From positions 1-64,000 of the forward strand of contig JAJXYY010000024.1 in assembly GCA_021780315.1 (NCBI GenBank): a DNA stretch of 64,000 nt, given 5' to 3'. Origin of the DNA: Acidobacteriota bacterium. Its GTDB lineage: Bacteria; Acidobacteriota; Terriglobia; Terriglobales; Acidobacteriaceae. The translations under genes and the position numbers were made by a program. Under the pieces are notes generated by a model. The model was not told the origin of the DNA. It did not search any database and saw only the letters and a list, made by a program, of their open reading frames with translations. This document shows, piece by piece, positions 1-7,567 of this stretch. The stretch's first letter is position 1. The number at the start of each line of letters is the position of its first letter.

Positions 1-1
1 C

Positions 2-2695
2 GGAGTGACGGCGACGTTGCCAGCCGGGACTACAGGTACGGTGACGTTTACCAGTGGCGGTGTAGTGATTGGGTCGGGCACGGTGAGTTCGACGGGTACG
101 GTGACGATCACAACGACGAATCTACCTGTGGGCAGCGATCCGATCACGGCGAGCTATGGCGGTGACTCGAACAACAACCCAGTAAGCGGAACGGTGACTC
201 AGACTGTGTCGAAGCTGTCGCCGACGTCAACGCTGACGTCGTCGCTGAATCCTGCTGCACCTGGAAACTCAGTGACATTTACGGACACGTTACCTACCAG
301 TGTGACTGGGACAGTTACATTCAGCAGCAATGGAACGGTGATCGGTACTGGCACGGTTGTGAACGGTGTTGCGACCATCACGACCTCGACATTGCCTGGC
401 GGCAACAACGTGGTGACGGCAACCTATAACGGTGACACCAATAACAATTCCTCTGTGGCGACGTTGACGGAGGTCGTACAGAAGCTGACGCCTACGTTGA
501 GCGTGACGGCATCCGGTCCGGCTACTTACGGCACTCCGGTTACGATTACCGCAAGCGTTCCTCCCGGGACGACGGGTACGGTTACATTTACCAGTGGCGG
601 AGTAGTGATCGGGTCGGGCACGGTGAGTTCGACGGGCACGGTGACGATTACAACGAGCACGCTGCCAGTAGGAAGCGATCCGATTACGGCCAGCTATGGA
701 GGCGACAACAGCAATAATCCAGTGACGGGGACGACGACGCAGGTGATCACAAAGGTTACGCCAACGGTTTCGCTGACTTCTTCGGTGAATCCTTCGACGG
801 TGGGAAGTCCGGTGACGTTTACGGCCACTGTTCCTACCGGTGCAACTGGTACGGTGACGTTCCTGAATGGAACTACGGTATTGGGTACAGGCACGATTGC
901 AAATGGGGTTGCAACCTTGACAACCTCGACGTTGCTGGCTGGGTCGCAGACGATCACGGCGAGCTATGGTGGAGATTCGAATAATAATGCGGCTACGTCG
1001 GCTCCGCTGACGCAGACCGTGAACAAGCACAGCCCAGTACTTCCAGCGCCGGTAGTGTCATCGAGCAACGTGACTACGATCGATCCGGTGACGATCACCG
1101 AGACGGTTCCTGCTGGTGTGAGTGGTCCTGTGAGTTTCTACAGTGGCGGGAGTTTGCTGGGTACGGCGTCGATTGTGAACGGGGTTGCGGTTTTGACGGT
1201 GCCTTCGTTGCCTGCTGGAAGCGACCTGATAACCGCGACGACGCCGGCGGACGCGAATAATAACGCAGCGACTTCTCCAGCGACGCTAGTGACGGTGACG
1301 AAGATTACGCCGACATTGGGTGCCCCGACCGTATCGTCGACGAATCCGCCTGCCGGAACGCCGGTTACGATTACCGAGACGATTCCTCCAGGTGTGACCG
1401 GCACGATTACCTTTACCAGTGGTGGTACGGTGATTGGAACGGCACCGATTGTGAATGGAGTTGCTACTGTGACGGTTACGACATTGCCGGTGGGTCCACA
1501 TCCGATTGGAGTGGTTGCTTCTTCCGGCCCTACGAATAATCCTGCGAACTCTCCGACGACTCTGGTGACGGTGATACGAGCGACACCGACGGTGACGCTG
1601 AGTTCGTCGGCTAACCCAGCGGCTGTAGGACAGACGGTGGTGTTGAGTGCGTCGGTGGCAGTGAATGCAACTGGAACAGTTACGTTTAGCGATGGTTCGA
1701 CGATTCTGGGAACGGGAGTGCTGAACAGTGCTGGTGTGGCGACGTTTACGACTTCCAGTTTGACGATCGGCACGCACCCGATTACAGCGTCTTATGGAGG
1801 GGACACGAATTACTTCAATGCCGCATCCGCAGTGCTTCCGGAGGTGATCAGCAAGGCGGCGACGGCGGTGATGTTGAGTGAGAGCACTCCGGTTGAGTTA
1901 CTGGGGACGATGGTTACATTCACCGCGAACGTGACCTCTTCGTACCCTGCTACTTTGACCGGCACGGTGACGTTTATGAACGGGACGACGGTGATCGGCT
2001 CTGCACCGATGACGGCCAACGGTGGCGTGACGGTGACGTTTGCAGCGAGCGGGAACGCTACGTTTGCGACGAGCACCCTGACGGCTGGAGCACACCAGAT
2101 CAGCGCGGTATATTCGGGCGATGTGAACTTTGCATCGAGCAGCGCCGCTCCAGTCACGAATACGGTGGAGGACTTTACCAACACCAACAGTGGCGCTGCC
2201 AGTCAGAACGTGTTCCCTGGTGACAGCACGAGCTACACATTTACGCTGGCACCAGTTGGGGCGAAGACGTTTCTGGACGATGTATCGTTGACGATTACGG
2301 GACTTCCGGCAGGGAGCACGTATACCTTCTCGCCGGCTACGGTGGCGGCGGGTGGCGGTTCTGCGACGGTGACGTTGACGGTGAAGACGAGCAACACCCT
2401 GAGCGCTCAGAACCGCGCTCCTCGGGGTGGCAGCGAGTCGAGTGGCCGCGGGACGATCACACTGGGTATGCTGGGCCTGGCCGGGCTGGAAGCGATCCGC
2501 AGACGGCGGCGCCAGATTCCGCGGATTCTGCTGATGGTGCTGCTGGCGGCTGCGTCTCTGCTACCCATTGCAGCGATGAGCGGGTGCGCGGGAGGCGGCT
2601 ACTTTGCGCTGTCACCTACGACGTACTCGATTACCGTGACCGGTAGTGAGAGTTCGATACAACATGCTGCAACCGCAACCTTGATCGTGCAGTAG
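2..2695 (+). CDS. Ig-like domain repeat surface protein, 5'-truncated by the window edge
   Basis: The reading frame is open to the window edge, so the N-terminus is missing; the listed GTG at base 5 is not a real start. About eight Ig-like (Big_3-type) modules of 85-95 residues follow each other, each with a GTVTF strand, a TTSxLxxG turn and an ITAxYGGD strand. The C-terminus changes character: a hydrophobic helix (GMLGLAGL), an Arg cluster (RRRRR), a second hydrophobic helix ending in a lipobox-like MSGC, a Gly run, and a tail ending ITVTGSESSIQHAATATLIVQ. From memory, this tail architecture recurs in acidobacterial Ig-repeat proteins; its function is unknown to me. It is probably a secreted or surface-anchored adhesin-like protein. 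A beta-barrel gene follows 10 bp downstream and may be co-transcribed. Confidence 0.85.
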   Translation, partial: GVTATLPAGTTGTVTFTSGGVVIGSGTVSSTGTVTITTTNLPVGSDPITASYGGDSNNNPVSGTVTQTVSKLSPTSTLTSSLNPAAPGNSVTFTDTLPTSVTGTVTFSSNGTVIGTGTVVNGVATITTSTLPGGNNVVTATYNGDTNNNSSVATLTEVVQKLTPTLSVTASGPATYGTPVTITASVPPGTTGTVTFTSGGVVIGSGTVSSTGTVTITTSTLPVGSDPITASYGGDNSNNPVTGTTTQVITKVTPTVSLTSSVNPSTVGSPVTFTATVPTGATGTVTFLNGTTVLGTGTIANGVATLTTSTLLAGSQTITASYGGDSNNNAATSAPLTQTVNKHSPVLPAPVVSSSNVTTIDPVTITETVPAGVSGPVSFYSGGSLLGTASIVNGVAVLTVPSLPAGSDLITATTPADANNNAATSPATLVTVTKITPTLGAPTVSSTNPPAGTPVTITETIPPGVTGTITFTSGGTVIGTAPIVNGVATVTVTTLPVGPHPIGVVASSGPTNNPANSPTTLVTVIRATPTVTLSSSANPAAVGQTVVLSASVAVNATGTVTFSDGSTILGTGVLNSAGVATFTTSSLTIGTHPITASYGGDTNYFNAASAVLPEVISKAATAVMLSESTPVELLGTMVTFTANVTSSYPATLTGTVTFMNGTTVIGSAPMTANGGVTVTFAASGNATFATSTLTAGAHQISAVYSGDVNFASSSAAPVTNTVEDFTNTNSGAASQNVFPGDSTSYTFTLAPVGAKTFLDDVSLTITGLPAGSTYTFSPATVAAGGGSATVTLTVKTSNTLSAQNRAPRGGSESSGRGTITLGMLGLAGLEAIRRRRRQIPRILLMVLLAAASLLPIAAMSGCAGGGYFALSPTTYSITVTGSESSIQHAATATLIVQ

Positions 2696-2705
2696 GAGAC
2701 GAATA

Positions 2706-3296
2706 ATGCGCTTAGTGCGAAGAGTAGTCCTGATAATTCTGGCGGTAATGACGGTGGCGTTGCATGGGCAGGCGCGATCGAGCGGCACTGCAGGGTATGG
2801 ATTGGAAGCTGGAGATGTTCCGCGGATGGAGGCGGGACTGAACTACGATTACGTCCATGCGAATGCACCGCCGGGACAGTGCGGTTGCTTCTCGCTGAAT
2901 GGCGGAAGCGCTACGTTCACATACAACATCCGTCCTAGTTGGGCGGGGGTGGCGGACGTGATGGTTGCCCATGCCAGCAATGTAGGGGCTACACAGCAGA
3001 ACATCACGATTGTGAACTACTTGTTTGGGCCACGTTATTCGTACCGAAACCATACACGGTTTGTGCCATACGGACAGTTTCTGTTTGGTGGGGCGAAAGA
3101 GGATGTTAACTTTCAGTTCACGATCAATCGCAATGCCTTCGGGTTTGCCACCGGTGGCGGTGTGAATACGCGATTGAGCCGGAGGTGGGGAATGACGATT
3201 GTGCAGGGCGACTGGGTGTATACGCGGATTCCGAATGCGAAGAATGATCGTCAGAACGATGTTCGCATCAGCACTGGAGTGTTGTATCGGTTCTAG
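2706..3296 (+). CDS. Small outer-membrane beta-barrel protein
   Basis: This 196-residue protein has an N-terminal signal peptide (VVLIILAVMTVALHGQA). Alternating polar/hydrophobic strands follow, and the C-terminal residue is Phe (GVLYRF), the usual BAM recognition signal of outer-membrane barrels. Its size fits an eight-stranded OmpA/OmpW-like barrel. The start lies 10 bp after the Ig-repeat gene, and a strong terminator follows, so the two genes probably form one transcript. The substrate or partner is unknown; a role in outer-membrane presentation of the Ig-repeat protein is only inferred from adjacency. Confidence 0.75.
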   Translation: MRLVRRVVLIILAVMTVALHGQARSSGTAGYGLEAGDVPRMEAGLNYDYVHANAPPGQCGCFSLNGGSATFTYNIRPSWAGVADVMVAHASNVGATQQNITIVNYLFGPRYSYRNHTRFVPYGQFLFGGAKEDVNFQFTINRNAFGFATGGGVNTRLSRRWGMTIVQGDWVYTRIPNAKNDRQNDVRISTGVLYRF

Positions 3297-3350
3297 AGTT
3301 TTTCAATGTTGAGGGAACCGGATTTTCAGGTATCAAGCCCGGGAAAGGGT

Positions 3351-3384
3351 GCCGCTTATCCTGCGTGGATAAGCGGCTTTTTTT
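3351..3384 (+). terminator. Rho-independent terminator
   Basis: A perfect 11-bp stem GCCGCTTATCC / GGATAAGCGGC with a 5-nt loop is followed by seven T residues. It ends the Ig-repeat/beta-barrel unit, just before the converging minus-strand gene. Confidence 0.92.
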
Positions 3385-3386
3385 GT

Positions 3387-4775
3387 TTAGCTGAAGCTGG
3401 ATTCGAAGTTGTAAGGAGCTCGCTGAGGTCTTGAGAGCATGGCGTTGGCTTCATCGTCATTGTGGAAGCGCTCGCGTTCGGGATCCCAGTGGAGGCGGCG
3501 GTTGGTCTTCATGGCGATGTGGTGAAGGAGGCAGGTTGAGCAGGCGCGGTGGCCGATCTCGACGGGAGCGGTGGGTTGTTTACGGGAGCGGATGCACTCG
3601 ATCCAGTTGAGGTGCTGCTCGGTGCTGGTGTAGAGGTGGATTTCGTCGGGGCCGATAACAGAGTCGAGGATTTTGGGATCGCTGGCGATGAGGGGCTGGA
3701 TGTTGACCTTTTGTCCGGCAGCGGCGGTGGGGGAGGCTTGTTCGTCGCGGGTTACAAATAGCGAGCCTTTGGTGCCGTACCACTTGATGCCGTTGGGGAA
3801 GTCGCCGGAGATATCCATGGTGACGCCGTTGGCGTAGATGGCGTGGGTGAGGAATTTTCCGTGGACGTCCCAGAGGCCGTGGGTGGGGAACTCGGCGGTA
3901 CCCCAGATTTCGACGGGGCCGGTGTACTCGGTGTTCATGCCCCAGTGGGCGGTGTCGACGTGGTGTGCTCCCCAACCAGTGATCATGCCGGCGCCAAACT
4001 GCTCCATGCGGAGCCAGCCGGGACGGTCGTAGCCCTGGAGAGGCATGACGCGATCGAGGGTGTAGGGGACTTCGGGGGTGGAGCCGAGCCAGGCGTCGTA
4101 GTTGAAGCCATCGGGGATGGGCATGGGGGTGGGATCACCGCCGGCGGGGTCGCCGGGGAGGCCGATTTCGACATGCTTGACTTCGCCGATGCGGCCGTTG
4201 CGTACGAGTTCGCAGGCGCGATGGAACTGCTTCCAGGAGCGCTGCTGGCTGCCGATCTGGAGGATGCGTCCGGAGGCCTGTACGGCGTCTGAGAGGTAAC
4301 GGCCTTCGGCGATGGTGAGTGAGGCCGGTTTCTGGAGGTAGACGTCCTTGCCAGCGCGTACTGCTGCCGCGGCGAGGATGGCGTGCTGGTGGTCGGGGGT
4401 ACTGATGACGACGGCGTCGATGTCCTTGTTGGCGAGGAGGTCGCGGTAGTTTGCGTAGCCGGTGACGCCGTCGTAGGGGTTGCCGGACTGTTTGGCGTAG
4501 AAGTCGTTGACGAGTTTCTTGCCTTCGACGACGCGGTGTTCGGCCAGGTCGCAGACGGCGATGATGCGAGTGTTCTCGACCTTGAGGATGCTGGGCATGT
4601 CGTGGCCGCGGGAGATACGGCCAACCCCGATGGCTCCGATGTTGATGCGGTTGCTGGGGGCCATCTGGCCGAAGACGGACGAGGGAACAATGGTGGGGAA
4701 GCCAACCACGGCTGCAGCCGTCAAGGACGACTGCAGGAATTTACGCCGGGAAACGGGGGTGAGTCTGGTGGTCAT
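3387..4775 (-). CDS. Tat-exported Gfo/Idh/MocA family oxidoreductase
   Basis: This 462-residue protein opens with a twin-arginine signal (SRRKFLQS followed by a hydrophobic stretch). The Rossmann motif INIGAIGVGRISRGHD starts near residue 43, and the family EKP motif appears as LQKP in GKDVYLQKPASLTI. The C-terminal half is the alpha/beta substrate domain. Known members oxidise or reduce sugars, inositols or glycosides with NAD(P); Tat export implies that a folded, cofactor-loaded enzyme acts in the periplasm. The start is supported by GGAG upstream. It lies 27 bp after the second Gfo/Idh/MocA gene and is probably translated from the same mRNA. The substrate cannot be told from the sequence. 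Confidence 0.9.
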   Translation of the reverse strand: MTTRLTPVSRRKFLQSSLTAAAVVGFPTIVPSSVFGQMAPSNRINIGAIGVGRISRGHDMPSILKVENTRIIAVCDLAEHRVVEGKKLVNDFYAKQSGNPYDGVTGYANYRDLLANKDIDAVVISTPDHQHAILAAAAVRAGKDVYLQKPASLTIAEGRYLSDAVQASGRILQIGSQQRSWKQFHRACELVRNGRIGEVKHVEIGLPGDPAGGDPTPMPIPDGFNYDAWLGSTPEVPYTLDRVMPLQGYDRPGWLRMEQFGAGMITGWGAHHVDTAHWGMNTEYTGPVEIWGTAEFPTHGLWDVHGKFLTHAIYANGVTMDISGDFPNGIKWYGTKGSLFVTRDEQASPTAAAGQKVNIQPLIASDPKILDSVIGPDEIHLYTSTEQHLNWIECIRSRKQPTAPVEIGHRACSTCLLHHIAMKTNRRLHWDPERERFHNDDEANAMLSRPQRAPYNFESSFS

Positions 4776-4802
4776 GAGCGGGCACTCCGTTGAGGGTTGC
4801 GA

Positions 4803-6008
4803 TTAGCTTTTGAGGTGCACCATCGTGGCTTTGAGCTGGGCTTTGATGACGAGTTCTGCGGCGAGGAGACACTGGGCCTGGTCTTGTGCGATGTGGGTTC
4901 GGTTGACGATGTCGGCGACGAAGAGTGGGCCGAAGGGCAGGGTGACGTTGTTGCAGTCGATGTAACGCTGCTCGGTTTTGTTGACGAGGAAGAGATTGTT
5001 ACCGGATTTGCTGACGGCGACGTTGGTGTATTTCCGGACTTCGATGTAGCCTTCGGTGCCGAGGATGAAGAGGCGACCGTCGCCCCAGGTGCCGAGTGCG
5101 TCGGGGGTGAACCAGTCGAGGCGGACGTAGCCGAAGCCGCGGTCGCCGCGGAGCATCATGTCTCCGAAGTCCTGGAAGCGTGGGTGCTGCGGGTGCTGGA
5201 TGTTGGCGATCTGGGAGGCTACGACCTCGGCCTCGGTAGAGCCGGTGTAGTAGAGGAATTGATCTACCTGGTGGGAGCCGATGTCGCAGAGGATGCCGCC
5301 GTAGAGTTCGGGCTCCCAGAACCAGTCGGGGCGGGAGGAGGCTCCGCCGTTGTATTCCTGGCCGGGGCGGCGCGGCTGTTCGACCTGGTGGGGTGCAATG
5401 TTGATGGTCTGGATGACGCGGCCGATAGCTCCTGCATGGACGAGTTCGCCGGCTTTGACGGCACCTTTTACTTCGAGGCGCTCGCTGTACATGATGCCGT
5501 AGATGCGTTTGGTTTCGGCGATGGTTTTGCGGACATCGGCGAGTTGCTCCAGGGTGGTGATGCCGGGTTTGTCGCTGAGGAAGTCTTTGCCATGCTGCAT
5601 GACTCGGACGCCGAGGGGGGCGCGGTGGCTAGCGATGGTGGAACTGAGGACGAGTTGGATGGAGGGATCGTTGAGGATTTCTTCGTCGGAGTTGACTCGT
5701 TTGGCCTCTGGGAAGCGTTTGGCAAAGGCAGCTACTTTTTCAGGTTCTTCGCCTTTGAAGGCTACGAGGATGCCGCCGCCGCGTTGGATGGCACCGACCA
5801 TGCCGTAGATGTGGTCGTGGCTCATACCGCAGACGGCGAATTTGATGGGATGTTTCGGGAGGGCGTCGGCGTCCTGGGCTGGCGCTGCAACTTCGTGGAT
5901 GAGGGAGCTGGAGGGTTGGGCAAAGGCAAGCTCGGGGAGAGCGGAGATCATGCCGGTGGTGCCGATTGCCTTGAGAAAAGAACGTCTGTTGACTGCATCC
6001 ATGGTCAT
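4803..6008 (-). CDS. Second Tat-signal Gfo/Idh/MocA family oxidoreductase
   Basis: The track ORF begins at 6104, but I place the start at the ATG at 6008 (MTMDAVNRRSFLKAIG), which has a GAGGGGC ribosome site; this gives 401 residues with a Tat-type signal. The Rossmann region is degenerate (IKFAVCGMSHDHIYG rather than GxGxxG), and the EKP motif reads SDKPGITTL. It is the first gene of a two-gene unit with the paralogous 3387-4775 gene. The two are clearly different subfamilies, suggesting successive steps on one sugar-like substrate, but this is inference. Confidence 0.87.
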   Translation of the reverse strand: MTMDAVNRRSFLKAIGTTGMISALPELAFAQPSSSLIHEVAAPAQDADALPKHPIKFAVCGMSHDHIYGMVGAIQRGGGILVAFKGEEPEKVAAFAKRFPEAKRVNSDEEILNDPSIQLVLSSTIASHRAPLGVRVMQHGKDFLSDKPGITTLEQLADVRKTIAETKRIYGIMYSERLEVKGAVKAGELVHAGAIGRVIQTINIAPHQVEQPRRPGQEYNGGASSRPDWFWEPELYGGILCDIGSHQVDQFLYYTGSTEAEVVASQIANIQHPQHPRFQDFGDMMLRGDRGFGYVRLDWFTPDALGTWGDGRLFILGTEGYIEVRKYTNVAVSKSGNNLFLVNKTEQRYIDCNNVTLPFGPLFVADIVNRTHIAQDQAQCLLAAELVIKAQLKATMVHLKS

Positions 6009-6160
6009 TGTGAGCCCCTCGCCTGTAGTGTGATTCGTTTCGTTTTGGAATGGCCTGTTCGTTGGCGGAACACGAATAGGAGATTTTCCTTGCGTCGAAA
6101 TCATACTTTAGTTTCGAGTAAGAATTTATGTTGGGGCTGAAATTCATGTGGATGAAGGGG

Positions 6161-6201
6161 TGCAGGATACGGCGGGAGGATGAGGATCACCGCATCCTGC
6201 A
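6161..6201 (-). terminator. Stem-loop at the 3' end of the nitrate operon
   Basis: TGCAGGAT pairs with ATCCTGCA, with an inner CGG/CCG match, immediately 3' of narK. There is no clear U tract, so termination is only suggested. Confidence 0.4.
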
Positions 6202-6214
6202 GGAGTTGGGCGTG

Positions 6215-7453
6215 TTAGTCGGCGGCCATGGCTGGCTCTTCGATGGGGTTGCTAATGGCACGGCCGCCTTTTCCGACCCAGGTGCTGGTCCAGCCCCTGG
6301 AGACGATACGCAACATGATGAGGATGAGGAAGGCCAATGCTGCGTAGACGATAAAGCCCATGCGGTAGGAGCCGGTATGTTGTTTGGACTGGCCGAGGAG
6401 GTTGGGCAGGATGCCGCCGCCGAGTGCGCCGATTTCGCCGATCATACCGCCAGCGACGGCGGTGGTGATGGGCCAGCGGAGGGGGACGAGTTGGAAGGTG
6501 GCTCCGTTGCCAGCGCCCAGTGCGGCGAAGCAGAGCATGAAGAGCAAGGTGGTGGCGAGGAGCGAGGGGGCGGCCATGAGGCCGAAGAGTCCGGCGATGG
6601 CGATGAGGAAGATGACGGAGAGAGTGGTGATGCCGCCGATGCGATCAGCAAACCAGCCGCCGACGACGCGGGTGGCGGAGCCGGTAAGGGTAGCGAGGAC
6701 AGTAAGGCTGCCAGCCTGGATTTTTGTGACGTGGAACTGCTTGACGTAGAACGAGGGTAGGAAGGTGGCGAGGCCAATGAAGCCGCCGAACGTAATGATG
6801 TAGACGAAGTTGAAGGCCCAGCCATCTTTCTCCCAGAGGCACTTGAGGTGCTGGCTGAGGGACTGGTGCTCGATGTCTGGCGGCTCCTTGGCGAAGAGGA
6901 CCATGACGAGCAGGGGCAGGAGCATCATGGCGGCGGCGAATCCGTATACGTGCTGCCAGCCAAAGTGGGTGGCTAGTCGCGGGGCGAAGAGCGCGGCGAG
7001 GGCTGTGCCGCTGTTGCCTGCACCTGCGATACCCATGGCGAGGCCTTTGTATTTTGGTGGGAACCAGCCGGAGCCGAGGGAAAGGGCTACACCGAAGCTG
7101 GCTCCGGCGATGCCGAGGAGGACGCCCATGGCGAGTACGTCGTTGAAGGACTTGACGAAGTAGAAGCCGTAGAGGAGGGCGATGATGATGGCGGACATCT
7201 CGACGATGGCGGCTTTTTTTCTGCCGATGTACTGGGAGAGGACGCCGAGGGGGAAGCGCATGAAGGCACCGGCGAGGGTGGGGACGGAGACCATGAGCCC
7301 GACCTGACCCTGGGTGAGGTGGAACTGCTCGGTGATGAATGGTCCCATGGCGCCGTTGAGTACCCAGACTGCGAAGCTGAAGTCGAAGTACAGGAAGGCG
7401 GCGAACAGGGTGGGCGGGTGTCCCGACTTGAGAAAAGCCTTGTAGCTTGCCAT
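6215..7453 (-). CDS. narK: NarK-type nitrate/nitrite transporter (MFS, NNP family)
   Basis: This 412-residue, 12-helix major facilitator contains the nitrate/nitrite porter glycine-rich signatures: IAGASFGVALSLGSGWFPP, then GIAGAGNSGTALAALFAPR, and later ALGAGNGATFQLVPLRWP. It imports nitrate across the inner membrane (or exchanges nitrate and nitrite) for the reductases encoded upstream. It is the last gene of the minus-strand nitrate operon, 114 bp after nasA. The shorter N-terminus and cytoplasmic loop resemble assimilatory NasA/NrtP-like carriers more than fused denitrification NarK pairs. Confidence 0.9.
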   Translation of the reverse strand: MASYKAFLKSGHPPTLFAAFLYFDFSFAVWVLNGAMGPFITEQFHLTQGQVGLMVSVPTLAGAFMRFPLGVLSQYIGRKKAAIVEMSAIIIALLYGFYFVKSFNDVLAMGVLLGIAGASFGVALSLGSGWFPPKYKGLAMGIAGAGNSGTALAALFAPRLATHFGWQHVYGFAAAMMLLPLLVMVLFAKEPPDIEHQSLSQHLKCLWEKDGWAFNFVYIITFGGFIGLATFLPSFYVKQFHVTKIQAGSLTVLATLTGSATRVVGGWFADRIGGITTLSVIFLIAIAGLFGLMAAPSLLATTLLFMLCFAALGAGNGATFQLVPLRWPITTAVAGGMIGEIGALGGGILPNLLGQSKQHTGSYRMGFIVYAALAFLILIMLRIVSRGWTSTWVGKGGRAISNPIEEPAMAAD

Positions 7454-7567
7454 GATGAAGTCCCTCAGGAGGATGGATTTGCGAAACGGGGCTGGGGCGT
7501 GGAATGAACGTCGGGGTTCATGGGTGGAGCGGTGAAGCGAGCCTACGTCGGCGTGGACGGAGGCAGG

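Noticed and set aside
4797-6140. 447-codon plus-strand ORF opposite the Gfo/Idh/MocA gene
   Set aside because: Shadow frame: Asp/Glu/Gly/Val-rich composition typical of antisense frames of GC-rich genes; the minus strand encodes a clear protein family.
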